NCBI GenBank assembly: GCA_028279885.1
Contig: JANQMX010000107.1
Span: 1-63,576, forward strand
DNA length: 63,576 nt
Direction of reading: 5' to 3'
From: Rhodovibrionaceae bacterium
Lineage (GTDB): Bacteria > Pseudomonadota > Alphaproteobacteria > Kiloniellales > DSM-21159
Shown: positions 47,362 through 58,014 of the stretch, one piece after another
Numbering within the stretch: position 1 is the stretch's first letter
Layout: the number at the start of each line of letters is the position of its first letter
The notes under the pieces: model-generated
Seen by the model: the letters and a program-made list of their open reading frames with translations, nothing else
The model's database searches: none
Told to the model about the DNA's origin: nothing
Program-made: the position numbers and the translations under genes

Positions 47362-48069
47362 ATGGCAGGTGAGAAAGTAGCCATCGTATCGGCAGGCGGC
47401 AGCGGCATGGGGGCAGATGCGGCACGGCGCCTGGCGGCGGACGGCTTCAAAGTCGCCATCCTCTCCTCGTCCGGCAAGGGCGAAGCCTTGGCCGAAGAGC
47501 TGGGTGGCTTTGGCGTCACCGGCTCGAACCAGTCGAACGACGACCTCAAGCGCCTGGTGGACGGCGCTATGGAGCGCTGGGGCCGCGTCGATGTGCTGGT
47601 CAACAGCGCCGGGCACGGCCCGCGGGCGCCGGTGCTCGAGCTGACCGACGAGGACTGGCATACCGGCATGGACGTCTACTTTATGAACGCGGTGCGTCCG
47701 ACCCGGCTGGTCACGCCCGTTATGCAGCAGCAGAAGGGTGGCTCGATCGTCAACATCTCGACCTTCGCTGCCTTCGAGCCCGACCCGGTCTTCCCGACTT
47801 CGGGCGTGTTCCGGGCCGGCCTTGCCGCCTTCACCAAGCTCTTCGCCGACAAGTATGCGGCGGACAATATCCGTATGAACAACGTGCTGCCCGGCTTCAT
47901 CGACAGCCTGCCGGAAAAGGAAGAGTTCCGCGCGCGCATCCCCATGCGCCGTTACGGCCAGTCCTACGACGAGATCGCCGCCGTGGTCGCCTTCCTGGCG
48001 TCTGACGGCGCCGGCTACATCACCGGCCAGAACATCCGGGTCGACGGCGGCATCACGCGTTCGGTGTAG
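47362..48069 (+). CDS. Divergent short-chain dehydrogenase/reductase
   Basis: A 235-aa Rossmann protein with SAGGSGMGADAARRL for cofactor binding, NSAGHG, and C-terminal GYITGQNIRVDGGITRSV typical of FabG-like SDRs. The catalytic Ser133 (NISTFAAF) is present, but the YxxxK pair is not: the aligned segment SGVFRAGLAAFTK has Ser147 and Arg151. It is probably a conserved odd subfamily rather than a mutation. AGGAGGA at 47351-47357 fixes the ATG at 47362. It is divergent from the globin receptor and is followed by a GNAT gene. Confidence 0.82.
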   Translation: MAGEKVAIVSAGGSGMGADAARRLAADGFKVAILSSSGKGEALAEELGGFGVTGSNQSNDDLKRLVDGAMERWGRVDVLVNSAGHGPRAPVLELTDEDWHTGMDVYFMNAVRPTRLVTPVMQQQKGGSIVNISTFAAFEPDPVFPTSGVFRAGLAAFTKLFADKYAADNIRMNNVLPGFIDSLPEKEEFRARIPMRRYGQSYDEIAAVVAFLASDGAGYITGQNIRVDGGITRSV

Positions 48070-48127
48070 ACCTGCTCGGCTGTTTCCGCACGTTGCCGGG
48101 CTGCGCCGCCCCACATAGCCTGTGGGC

Positions 48128-48604
48128 ATGAACCAGTCGCCGCAGATCTATATCCGTGCCTTCGAAGAGTCAGACGTGGCCGCCCTCCGTCGGCTGATCT
48201 GCGAGACCATCGACGTCAGCTATGCGCCGGTCTACCCGCCAAAGGCGCTGGACTTCTTCAAGGCCTTCCACGCCGAGGAGAAAGTCCGGGAGCGGGCGCA
48301 GCGCGGGACCGTGCTAGTCGCCGAGGCAAACGACGCGCCGATCGCCACTGGCAGCCTGCTGGAAGGTGAGATCTTCGCCGTCTTCGTCCATCCCGACCGG
48401 CAGGGTGTGGGGCTTGGCAAGGCGCTGATGGAACGGCTGGAGGAGGACGCGCGTACCGCTGGTGTCACCGAGTCTGTCCTTAGCGTCTCGCTGCCTTCCA
48501 AACGCTTCTACGAAGGCCTCGGCTACGAGATCATCGAAGAGCGCTCCCGCGACCTCGGCGACGGCCAGTGCTTGAATTTCTGGAAAGCGAAGAAGCGACT
48601 CTAG
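48128..48604 (+). CDS. GNAT-family N-acetyltransferase
   Basis: A 158-aa acetyl-CoA transferase fold: YIRAFEESDVAALRRLICETI at the start, the acetyl-CoA pyrophosphate loop in VFVHPDRQGVGLGKALMERLEEDA, and SLPSKRFYEGLGYEIIEERSRDL at the end. The substrate is unknown. The ATG at 48128 is chosen; a GTG 6 bases upstream is possible. It lies on the same strand 58 bases after the SDR and convergent to the next SDR. Confidence 0.85.
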   Translation: MNQSPQIYIRAFEESDVAALRRLICETIDVSYAPVYPPKALDFFKAFHAEEKVRERAQRGTVLVAEANDAPIATGSLLEGEIFAVFVHPDRQGVGLGKALMERLEEDARTAGVTESVLSVSLPSKRFYEGLGYEIIEERSRDLGDGQCLNFWKAKKRL

Positions 48605-48619
48605 GCCACCTAGTGGCAG

Positions 48620-49381
48620 CTACCCCTCCCGCGTATTGCCGAAGACGATGGAGTCGACGGTGCAGGAGCGGGGGCGGGTGAGGGCGAAGAGCACGCCTTC
48701 GGTGACCTCGCGCGCGGTCATGGTTTCACCGGCGGCGCGGGCGGGCGTGGCGTCCCATTCCGGCTCGCCCGGCGCGACGTCGTCGAAGTCGGGCGGATAG
48801 AGCGCCATCACCCGAATGCCCTTGCCGCGCAGTTCCTGGCGCAGCAGGTCGGAGAAGCCGGCCTGGCCGTGCTTGGCGGCGTGGAAGGCGGCGGAGGCTT
48901 GGTCGCGTGGCTCACGGGCCAGGCCACAGACGGAGACGATGGTGACCACGTCGCCGGCGCCCGAGCGTTCCAGGCCGGGCAGCAGCCCTTTGGTCATGAG
49001 CACCGACCCGGTGACCGCCGAATTGATGGCGGTGACGATCTCGGCAACGCCGGTCTCCTCTATGGAGCCGGGCAGCCAAAGGGCGCCGTTGTTGATCAGA
49101 ATGTCGATGCTGCCGTGGGCAGAGAGGATGTCTTCGCAGACGCCGACCACCGCTTGCGGGTCGGCGAGGTCAAGGCCGTGCAGCGCCGGCTTGCGGCCGC
49201 TGCGCGCAGCCAGCACGTCGGCGGTTTCGGCGAGGCGCGCCTTATTGCGGGCGGCCAGCACCAGTTCGGCCCCAAGGTCGTTCAAGACGAGCGCCAGCGT
49301 TCGCCCAAGGCCGCGCGCCGCGCCAGTGATGACCACGCGCTTGCCGCTTAGGGCGTCTGCGGGGAAGAGTGGATAGGTCAC
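48620..49381 (-). CDS. Short-chain dehydrogenase/reductase
   Basis: A 253-aa SDR: Rossmann VVITGAARGLGRTLAL, NNGAL, and a site region SVCGLAREPRDQASAAFHAAKHGQAGFSDLLRQ in which the YxxxK Tyr appears as Phe (FHAAKHG), while the Lys is kept. The GTG at 49381 is preferred because earlier in-frame codons overlap sufA. It follows sufA by 16 bases and may be the end of the suf transcript. Substrate unknown. Confidence 0.8.
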   Translation of the reverse strand: MTYPLFPADALSGKRVVITGAARGLGRTLALVLNDLGAELVLAARNKARLAETADVLAARSGRKPALHGLDLADPQAVVGVCEDILSAHGSIDILINNGALWLPGSIEETGVAEIVTAINSAVTGSVLMTKGLLPGLERSGAGDVVTIVSVCGLAREPRDQASAAFHAAKHGQAGFSDLLRQELRGKGIRVMALYPPDFDDVAPGEPEWDATPARAAGETMTAREVTEGVLFALTRPRSCTVDSIVFGNTREG

Positions 49382-49383
49382 GG

Positions 49384-49404
49384 GGTCTAGCCGGTGGCTA
49401 GACC
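49384..49404 (-). other. Hairpin overlapping the sufA stop codon
   Basis: A perfect 9-bp inverted repeat, GGTCTAGCC with GGCTAGACC, and a 3-base loop include the TAG stop of sufA on the minus strand. There is no T-run, so it is not a standard terminator. It sits between the sufA stop and the SDR start and might tune mRNA stability or the expression of the last gene. Confidence 0.5.
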
Positions 49405-49736
49405 ATGAAGCTCTCGCCGCAGCCGCAGCGGCTCTTTTCATTGGGATTGTTGAAGACGAAGCCGGTCTGGAACTTGTCTTCCTCGTAGTCCATCTCGCTG
49501 CCCAGGATGAACATAACCGCCGTGGGGTCGATGAAGAGCTTGACGCCCTTGTCCTCGATCACGTCCTCGAACTTCTTCTGCTCCTTGGCGTACTCCACGA
49601 AGTAGCTCATGCCGGAGCAGCCTTGCGTCTTGACGCCGACGCGCAGGCCGAGAACGCCTTCGCCGCCCTTGTCGACAAGCTGGCGCACACGCTCGGCGGC
49701 GCGTTCGGTCAGAGTCAGCATCTGGGGCATGGTCAT
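49398..49736 (-). CDS. sufA: A-type Fe-S cluster carrier protein
   Basis: A 112-aa HesB/IscA fold protein with the three cluster cysteines in GCSGMSYFVEY and RCGCGESF. It carries Fe-S clusters from the SufBCD scaffold to target proteins. It is last of the core suf genes, 85 bases after the SufT-like gene, and the SDR follows. Start MTMPQMLTLTERAAERV is standard. Confidence 0.93.
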   Translation of the reverse strand: MTMPQMLTLTERAAERVRQLVDKGGEGVLGLRVGVKTQGCSGMSYFVEYAKEQKKFEDVIEDKGVKLFIDPTAVMFILGSEMDYEEDKFQTGFVFNNPNEKSRCGCGESFMV

Positions 49737-49821
49737 GGTGTAGGTCTCTTTCTAAAGCCTCAGCTTAATATAAGCGATTTGCGCGCTTCTGAGAAGCCTC
49801 ATCCTGCATAGCAGGGCTTCG

Positions 49822-50295
49822 TTAGAAAATTCCCAGCGCGAGCTTGGCATCCTCGCTCATCTTGGAGGGGTTCCAGGCCGGCTCCCAGGTCAGGGTGACC
49901 ACGGCCTCGCCGACGCCCTCCACCTTGGCAACCTCCTGCGCCACCTGGCCCGGCATTTCGCCGGCCACGGGGCAGGCGGGGGCGGTCAGGGTCATGGTGA
50001 TCGCCACATTGCCCTCGGCGTCGATGTCGTGCTCGTAGATCAGGCCCAGGTCGTAGATATTGACCGGAATCTCCGGGTCGTGGACACGGCGCAACGCTTC
50101 GATCACCGCCTCTTCGCTGGCGACCGGCACCTCCGCCTCCTTCGGTGTGCCGGCACGGGCCTTGGTCCCTTCCTCGGCGCCGTCGCCCATGGCGCCGGCC
50201 CAGAGGTAGGGGTTGTAGTGCTGGCCCATGACGATGTCGGAGTCGGGCTCCTGATCGTTGGGGCGGCTCTCGTCTTTCTTGTCCAAGTCCATCAT
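49822..50295 (-). CDS. sufT: SUF-associated DUF59 (MIP18/SufT-like) protein
   Basis: A 157-aa protein with a DUF59 domain: LRRVHDPEIPVNIYDLGLIYEHDIDAEGNVAITMTLTAPACPVAGEMPG. The conserved Asp-Pro-Glu and the Cys in PACP are present. The N-terminal 50 residues are acidic and disordered. SufT helps Fe-S protein maturation. The ATG at 50295 is chosen; the GTG at 50304 overlaps the sufS TGA and is also possible. It lies between sufS and sufA. Confidence 0.9.
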   Translation of the reverse strand: MMDLDKKDESRPNDQEPDSDIVMGQHYNPYLWAGAMGDGAEEGTKARAGTPKEAEVPVASEEAVIEALRRVHDPEIPVNIYDLGLIYEHDIDAEGNVAITMTLTAPACPVAGEMPGQVAQEVAKVEGVGEAVVTLTWEPAWNPSKMSEDAKLALGIF

Positions 50296-50300
50296 GGCAA

Positions 50301-51563
50301 TCACCCGAAGAAGTCCTTGACCTTATGGCAGGCGGCGGCGAGGGCATCGACCTCAGCACGCGTGTTGTAAAGCCCGAAAGCGGCGCGTGCGGTGGCTGGC
50401 ACGCCCAGGCGGTCCATCAAAGGCTGGGCGCAGTGGTGGCCGGCGCGCACGGCGATGCCCGACTGGTCGAGTACCGTGCCGATGTCGTGGGCGTGGCATC
50501 CGGCCATGGTGAAGGAGAGGATGGAGACCTTCTCCCGCGCCTGGCCATGGATGGTCAGACCCTCGATGTCTGACAGCAGCTCCGTTGCGTAGGCCAGGAG
50601 GCCGTCCTCGTGTGCCTGGATGGCCTCGACGCCGATGGCCGAGACATAGTCGACCGCAGCGCCCAGGCCGATGACCTCGGCGATGGCTGGGGTGCCGGCC
50701 TCGAAGCGGTGCGGCGGCGCCTTGTAAGTGCTTTTCTCGAAGGTAACGCGGGAGATCATCTCGCCGCCGCCCTGGTAGGGGGGCAGCTCGGCCAAAATCT
50801 CTTGCCGTCCGTAGAGCACGCCGATCCCCGTCGGGCCATAGAGCTTGTGGCCGGAGAAGGCGTAGAAGTCGACGCCCAGCGCCTGCATATCGATCCCGGC
50901 ATGGGGTGCTGCCTGGGCGCCGTCCAGCAGCACCTTGGCGCCGACGCTGTGGGCCAGGCGGATAACCTCTTCCACCGGCACAATGGTGCCCAGCGCGTTG
51001 GAGATGTGTGTCAGGGCCACCAGCTTGGTGCGCTCGCCGAGCAAGCCCTTGTAGGCCTCGAGATCGAAGTTCCCGGCGTCGTCGATGGGCACGACCTTGA
51101 TGACGATGCCGAGGCGATCGCGCAGCAGCTGCCAGGGAATGATGTTGGAGTGGTGCTCCATCACCGAGAGGATGACCTCGTCGCCCTCGCGCATGAAGGC
51201 GGGGCCGAAGGTGCCGGCCACCAGGTTGATGGCTTCCGTGGTGCCCCGGGTGAAGACGACCTCGTCAGGGCTGGCCGCGTTGATGAAGCTGGCCACCTTC
51301 TCGCGGCCCTTTTCGAAGGCTTCGGTCGACTCCTGGCTCAGGGTATGCACGCCGCGGTGGACGTTGGAGTAGTAGCCCTCGTAGCAGGCGGTCATCGCCT
51401 CGATCACTTGGCGCGGCTTCTGGGCACTGGCGCCGTTGTCGAGATAGACCAGCGGCTTGCCATTCACCGTCCGGCTCAGGATCGGAAAATCTTCGCGCAG
51501 CCGTTCGACATCGAAGGCTGCCATGGAGTTGTCGCCCGCAGGCGCTATCGCCGTTTTCAACAT
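50301..51563 (-). CDS. sufS: SufS cysteine desulfurase
   Basis: A group II PLP cysteine desulfurase of 420 aa that supplies persulfide sulfur. It has VYLDNGASAQKP, MEHHSNIIPW, the PLP Lys in FSGHKLYGPTGIGVLYG, and the active Cys in RAGHHCAQPLM. The start at 51563 with GAGAAG upstream is kept; an internal ATG at 51524 (MAAFDVERL) is the more usual N-terminus. It is downstream of the inserted cupin gene. Confidence 0.95.
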   Translation of the reverse strand: MLKTAIAPAGDNSMAAFDVERLREDFPILSRTVNGKPLVYLDNGASAQKPRQVIEAMTACYEGYYSNVHRGVHTLSQESTEAFEKGREKVASFINAASPDEVVFTRGTTEAINLVAGTFGPAFMREGDEVILSVMEHHSNIIPWQLLRDRLGIVIKVVPIDDAGNFDLEAYKGLLGERTKLVALTHISNALGTIVPVEEVIRLAHSVGAKVLLDGAQAAPHAGIDMQALGVDFYAFSGHKLYGPTGIGVLYGRQEILAELPPYQGGGEMISRVTFEKSTYKAPPHRFEAGTPAIAEVIGLGAAVDYVSAIGVEAIQAHEDGLLAYATELLSDIEGLTIHGQAREKVSILSFTMAGCHAHDIGTVLDQSGIAVRAGHHCAQPLMDRLGVPATARAAFGLYNTRAEVDALAAACHKVKDFFG

Positions 51564-51631
51564 CGGCTTCTCAAACCCTTCCTCTCGCTGGTCTCTGTCG
51601 TCTCCTCCGGCATCGTTGGTGCGCCGGTTGG

Positions 51632-51916
51632 TTACTTGAACTCGATCTCCACGAAGGCGAACGCGAAGTCGTTTGCATTGATCACGTTGTGCTCGACGCC
51701 GGCCTGGCGGAAGTAGGACTGGCCGGCGTTGAGCGGCGCGAGGGTCTCGGAGCCATCAGGCTGCGCGATCTTCAGGCTTCCGTCCAGCATGGGCACGATG
51801 ACGTAGTCGTGCTCGTGCCGGTGCCAGCCGGTCTCGGCTCCAGGCGCGAAGCGCCACTCTGTGACGCGAGTGCGGTCGTTGTCGACCTGCACGCTGGGTT
51901 CAGCCTGCAGGGTCAC
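51632..51916 (-). CDS. Cupin-domain protein inside the suf operon
   Basis: A 94-aa single cupin: WRFAPGAETGWHRHEHDYVIVPMLDGSLKI has the metal motif HRHEHD, and LNAGQSYFRQAGVEHNVINAND the second His. It overlaps the sufD stop by 4 bases and lies 69 bases before sufS, so it is a real operon member. Known suf operons do not usually hold a cupin here. Its role is unknown; metal or cysteine handling is a guess. Confidence 0.82.
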   Translation of the reverse strand: MTLQAEPSVQVDNDRTRVTEWRFAPGAETGWHRHEHDYVIVPMLDGSLKIAQPDGSETLAPLNAGQSYFRQAGVEHNVINANDFAFAFVEIEFK

Positions 51917-53210
51917 GCAGCCGCCTCCTCTTGACTTGCTTCTGCCAGCCAGCGGCCGGCGCGGTCGCGCAGCTCATCGCGCAAAGCTTCGACCGGGCAG
52001 AGCTCGATCACGTCGGCCAGGAAGGCCTCGACCAAAAGGGCCCGGGCGCGTTCCTCCGGGATGCCGCGGGCACGGAGGTAGAACAGCGCGTCGGCATCGA
52101 GCTCGCCCGCTGTCGCACCATGGGCGCACTGCACGTCGTCGGCGAAGATCTCCAACTCCGGCTTGCTGTCGATCTCCGCCTTGTCGGAGAGTAGCAGCGT
52201 CTTGTTCATCATGCGGCCGTCGGTCTTCTGGGCACCCGGCTCGACCACGATCTTCCCCTGGAAGACGCCGCGCGCCTTGCCGGCTAGAGCCCCCTTCACC
52301 GTCTCGCGGCTGGTGGTGTGCTCGGCCCGGTGATGGATGGTGCTCGTCAGGTCGCCGTGCTGCGTGCCGGCCAAGAGATAGGTGCCGTCCAGCGCGCAAG
52401 AGGCGCCGGTGCCTTCGAGGCTGACCTCGATCTCGTTGCGCGACAGGCCGGCGCCGAGGGTGACGCCGAAGCTGTCGTAGGTCGCGTCACGACCCACCGT
52501 CACCCGGCGGCTGGCGATGTGCTGCACCTGAGCTTGCTCGGTCTGCAGCACAACATGGTCGAGCTTGGCGCCGGCGGCGAGATCGACTGAGGAGACCAGG
52601 TTGGAGAGGCCGAGCGCCTCGCCGTAGCCCATGTGATGCTCGATCACCGTGGCTTGGCTGTTCTCGCCGAGACGGATCGCCAAACGCGGGTGGGTCGAGC
52701 GGCCGTCCGCCTCGTCGATGGAGACGAAGGTGAGGATGATCGGCTGGTCCAGCACGACGCCGCGCTCCAAGGCGATCAGCGCGCCGTCTTGGAAAAGGGC
52801 CTGGTTGAGCAGAGCGAAAGCACCGCTCTCTTCGTCCGAGATCAGTGTTTCGTCGTCCAGAGCCTCGGTCAGCGGCGCGATGAACGCGCCTTGCGGCAGC
52901 TTGCCGAGATCGCTGAGCTCGGCCCGAAAGAGGCCGTTGACGAAGACCAAGCGATGCGCGGGCGTGTCGGCCAGCAAGGCCGGCGCCCGGTCCAGGCTCG
53001 GGGACTTCGTCGCGGCAGCCGGGGTCAAGCCCGCCAGGCTGCGCAGGGCGGTGTACTTCCAGCTCTCGTGCCGCGTGGTCGGGAAGCCAAGCTCGCGGAA
53101 GCGGGCTAGGGCCTGCAGCCGACGCTCGGCGAGCGGGCCCTCGGGCAGAGCTGCCTGCAGCGCTTCGAACTGTGCCGCGTAGGGCTCGGTGGAAACCAGA
53201 CTCTTGGCCA

Positions 53211-53211
<1 letters not shown>
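51913..53211 (-). CDS. sufD: Fe-S cluster assembly protein SufD
   Basis: A 432-aa beta-helix scaffold subunit that partners SufB and SufC. Marks are RHESWKYTALRSL near the start, EHHMGYGEALGLSN, and the C-terminal FADDVQCAHGATAGELDADALFYLRARGIPEERARALLVEAFLADVIE with its His and Cys. It overlaps sufC by one base (TAATG) and the following cupin by 4. Confidence 0.94.
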
Positions 53212-53963
<752 letters not shown>

Positions 53964-54003
53964 TCTTGTCTTTCCGTGTCTTGGCCGTGTTGGAGGGCGG
54001 TTG

Positions 54004-55455
<1,452 letters not shown>

Positions 55456-55469
55456 AGCTAACCTCTTAT

Positions 55470-55961
55470 TTAACGACGGTTCATGGTGGCCGGAGCGGCC
55501 GTCATTGCCGGTTGTTCCGCCACCTGACCCAAGCCTTGGGTCGCCGGCAGCGGCAGTTCGAACATGGACATTTCGCTCAGACTTACGCTGTGCAATGCCT
55601 CGCGGATCGCATCGTTGACCCGCTGCCAATTGCCGCGCATGGGGCAGAGCTTCTCCGACTCACAGTGCTCCACTGAGCCCTCGACACAGGCGGCTATGGA
55701 GATTGGCCCCTCGATAGCCTGAATGATGTCGGCAACAGTGATACTGTGCGCAGGACGGGCCAGGCTGTAGCCGCCGCCGGCGCCGCGATGGGAGACCACC
55801 AGGTCCGAGCGCGCCAGGGCGTTCATAAGCTTGGCGACGGTCGGCAAAGGAATACCGGTCGCTTCAGCGAGATGCGCGGCGCTGTTGGTCCGCGCTTCCG
55901 AGAACGACATTTGGGCCATGACGACGACGGCGTAGTCCGTCAGGCGGTTGAGCCGAAACAT
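55470..55961 (-). CDS. Rrf2/IscR-type regulator of the suf operon
   Basis: A 163-aa Rrf2-family winged-helix protein: [55 protein letters not shown]. Three cysteines Cys92, Cys100 and Cys106 (CX7CX5C) are spaced to hold an Fe-S cluster as in IscR. It is first in the operon, 14 bases before sufB, and two IscR-like sites lie in its leader, so autoregulation is likely. Confidence 0.92.
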   Translation of the reverse strand: MFRLNRLTDYAVVVMAQMSFSEARTNSAAHLAEATGIPLPTVAKLMNALARSDLVVSHRGAGGGYSLARPAHSITVADIIQAIEGPISIAACVEGSVEHCESEKLCPMRGNWQRVNDAIREALHSVSLSEMSMFELPLPATQGLGQVAEQPAMTAAPATMNRR

Positions 55962-55971
55962 GAAAGCCTCG

Positions 55972-55996
55972 ATATCTGACTAAGCCAGTAGGATTT
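55972..55996. promoter_or_regulatory. IscR type-1-like operator, proximal
   Basis: The sequence opens ATATCTGACT, then AAGCC, and closes AGTAGGATT. It follows the Escherichia coli type-1 consensus (ATASYYGACT, A/T centre, YAGTCRRSTA, from memory) at most positions, including the GACT and AGT core. It overlaps the expected transcription start of the suf operon, right for repression by the Rrf2 protein encoded just downstream. Confidence 0.6.
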
Positions 55997-56029
55997 CATG
56001 TATCGGCTTAACCGGGAAAATCAAGCACT

Positions 56030-56053
56030 ATGTCGGACTAAATCGGTCTTATT
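56030..56053. promoter_or_regulatory. IscR type-1-like operator, distal
   Basis: A second site of the form ATGTCGGACTAAA then TCGGTC and TTATT matches the same pattern: GACT, A/T centre, GTC. It is 58 bases upstream of the proximal site. A possible minus-strand promoter lies between them (TTGATT and TACATG, 16 bases apart). The pair suggests cooperative control of the suf operon. Confidence 0.5.
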
Positions 56054-56091
56054 TAGCGCCCAGACCTACCGCCGAGGCCCGGGAAATCGGG

Positions 56092-56760
56092 CTATTCCTC
56101 GGTATCGGTGCCGAAAATCCTGTCGCCGGCATCGCCCAGGCCCGGCACGATGAAGGCGTTTTCGTCCAAATGGCTGTCCAGGGCGGCAGCGAAAACCTTA
56201 ACGCCGGGATGGGCCGCGGCGAAGGCGGTCAGGCCCTCCGGCGCGACCACGAGGGCGAGAATGCGGATGTCGTCAGGGGCAACCCCATGGCGCTTGAGCA
56301 CATCGACGGCATGCACCGCCGAGCCGCCTGTGGCCATCATGGGATCGACCAGCAGCACACGGCCCGGTTCGTCCGGAAGGCGCACGAAGTACTCCTTAGG
56401 CTTCTTGGTGTCGGGGTCGCGGAAGACGCCGATGTGTCCTTCCTTGGCGAAGGGCAGCAGCTCACGCAGGCTCTCCGACATGCCCAGCCCGGCGCGCAAG
56501 ATAGAAACAATGGTGACTTCTTCCGTGACCTTGTGCGCTTGGACGCTGGCGCGCGGCGTCTCCACCGTGCGCTCGCCGAGGCCGAGATCCTTGGTGATCT
56601 CATAGCCCATCAACAGGGTGATCTCGCGTAGCAGCTGGCGGAACTGGCCGGGCGGGGTGTCGCGGTCGCGCAGCAGGCTCAGCTTGTGTTGGATCAGCGG
56701 ATGATCGAGCAGCCGGAGACTTCCCGTCAGCTCTGCCTGCAAGGCCTCCGTTTGCGACAT
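56092..56760 (-). CDS. upp: Uracil phosphoribosyltransferase
   Basis: A 222-aa pyrimidine-salvage enzyme making UMP from uracil and PRPP. It has EEVTIVSILRAGLGMSESL, the PRPP-binding loop VLLVDPMMATGGSAVHAVDVLKRHG, and a C-terminal IVPGLGDAGDRIFGTD, the Upp uracil site. Length is standard. It lies downstream of the MFS gene by 73 bases on the same strand. Confidence 0.97.
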   Translation of the reverse strand: MSQTEALQAELTGSLRLLDHPLIQHKLSLLRDRDTPPGQFRQLLREITLLMGYEITKDLGLGERTVETPRASVQAHKVTEEVTIVSILRAGLGMSESLRELLPFAKEGHIGVFRDPDTKKPKEYFVRLPDEPGRVLLVDPMMATGGSAVHAVDVLKRHGVAPDDIRILALVVAPEGLTAFAAAHPGVKVFAAALDSHLDENAFIVPGLGDAGDRIFGTDTEE

Positions 56761-56833
56761 GCTCTGCCCTCCGACCGCATGGACGCGACGACCATAGCGC
56801 CTGCGCCTAGCCGCGAGAAGCGGATTGCTGTGA

Positions 56834-57979
56834 TTAGGGTGCCCAGCGTCGGGACAACGCCAAGACGGCTAGGGCCAGCAGACAAAGCCCGGCCATAGCG
56901 AAATAAGTCTCGCCGTCGAAGCGTTCGTAGAGCGCACCGCTTGCCAGCATGGCGCCGCCGATGGCGACTCCGTAGCCGACCGACGTATTGAGTGCCTGAG
57001 TGGTGCTGGCCAGACGCGGCGGGGCGTAGACGGAGATGGCGTGCATCAAGGCGAGATGGGTCGCCGCGAAGGTGAAGGCGTGCAGCGTTTGAGCGAAGAG
57101 CACCGGCAGAAGCGCCGTGGTCGTGCCGAGGATCACCCAGCGCAGCGTGCCCGCGAGTCCTGCGGCGACCAGCAGGCCGCTGGGACCGAGCTGGCGCAAG
57201 AGCAGGCTGCCGCGGATGAAGAGCAGGATTTCGGCGATGACGCCGAGGCTCCAGAGCCACCCGATGGTCTCGCTCGACAGACCGGCTGATTTCCAGTGCA
57301 GGCTGCCGAGGGCGTAGTACATGCCGTGGCTGCCTTGGATTAGGGCGCCGACGACGAGGCAGACCACCAGCGGGCGCTTGGCGAAGATCTCGGCGAGGCG
57401 GACCTTGCTGTGCTCCTTTGCGGTGTGCTCCACCGTTTTGCTTGCCGAGGCTTTCGGCAAGGTGGCGATGGCCAGCAGAGTCAGGAACAGGGCGGAGAGC
57501 AAGAGCCAGAGTACGATCGAGACCGGCTGCCACTCCAGCAGGTAGCCGGTGCCAAGGGTCGCCAGAATGAAGGTGAGCGAGCCCCAGAGGCGGCTGCGGC
57601 CGTAGTCCAGGCGCTCGGCCCTGACCTCGGCCATGGCGCGGCTGTCGACGATGGGCATCAGCGGCTGAAAGGCGATGGCGGTGAAGATCTGGATGAGCAG
57701 GAAGATCCAGAAGCCCTCCGCAAAGGCGAAGAGCGCGTAACCTGCCATCGTGACCAGCACCAGAACGATCGGCAAGTGGTGGAGCCAGCCACCACGGTCA
57801 TAGGCGCGGCAGAGCGCCGGCGTGGTGGCGATACGCACCCAGGACGCGATAGCGAGCAGCCAAGCGATCTGCTCCGCGCCCAATCCCCGGTCGGCCAGCC
57901 AGAGCGGCCAGAACGGCATGAAGACGCCGATCATGAGGAAGAGAGCACCATAAGCGCAAGAAAAGCGCAGCGCCGTCAC
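56834..57979 (-). CDS. MFS transporter (MFS_1-like / HcaT type)
   Basis: A 381-aa 12-helix major facilitator protein of the LacY/HcaT-like subgroup: FSCAYGALFLMIGVFMPFWPLWLADRGLGAEQIAWLLAIASWVRI opens it, and YGRSRLWGSLTFIL is a loop. The GTG at 57979 is chosen because AGGGAG lies 6 bases upstream. It starts only 35 bases after thiE on the same strand, so it probably belongs to the TPP-riboswitch operon. A thiamine or precursor role is suggested by position only. Confidence 0.85.
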   Translation of the reverse strand: MTALRFSCAYGALFLMIGVFMPFWPLWLADRGLGAEQIAWLLAIASWVRIATTPALCRAYDRGGWLHHLPIVLVLVTMAGYALFAFAEGFWIFLLIQIFTAIAFQPLMPIVDSRAMAEVRAERLDYGRSRLWGSLTFILATLGTGYLLEWQPVSIVLWLLLSALFLTLLAIATLPKASASKTVEHTAKEHSKVRLAEIFAKRPLVVCLVVGALIQGSHGMYYALGSLHWKSAGLSSETIGWLWSLGVIAEILLFIRGSLLLRQLGPSGLLVAAGLAGTLRWVILGTTTALLPVLFAQTLHAFTFAATHLALMHAISVYAPPRLASTTQALNTSVGYGVAIGGAMLASGALYERFDGETYFAMAGLCLLALAVLALSRRWAP

Positions 57980-58014
57980 GATGCTCCCTCTTATGCTGCT
58001 GCTGGCCGAGCCCT

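Noticed and set aside
47289-48129. Long minus-strand frame over the first SDR and GNAT genes
   Set aside because: Shadow frame; the plus-strand SDR has a perfect AGGAGGA and start, and both genes have family motifs.
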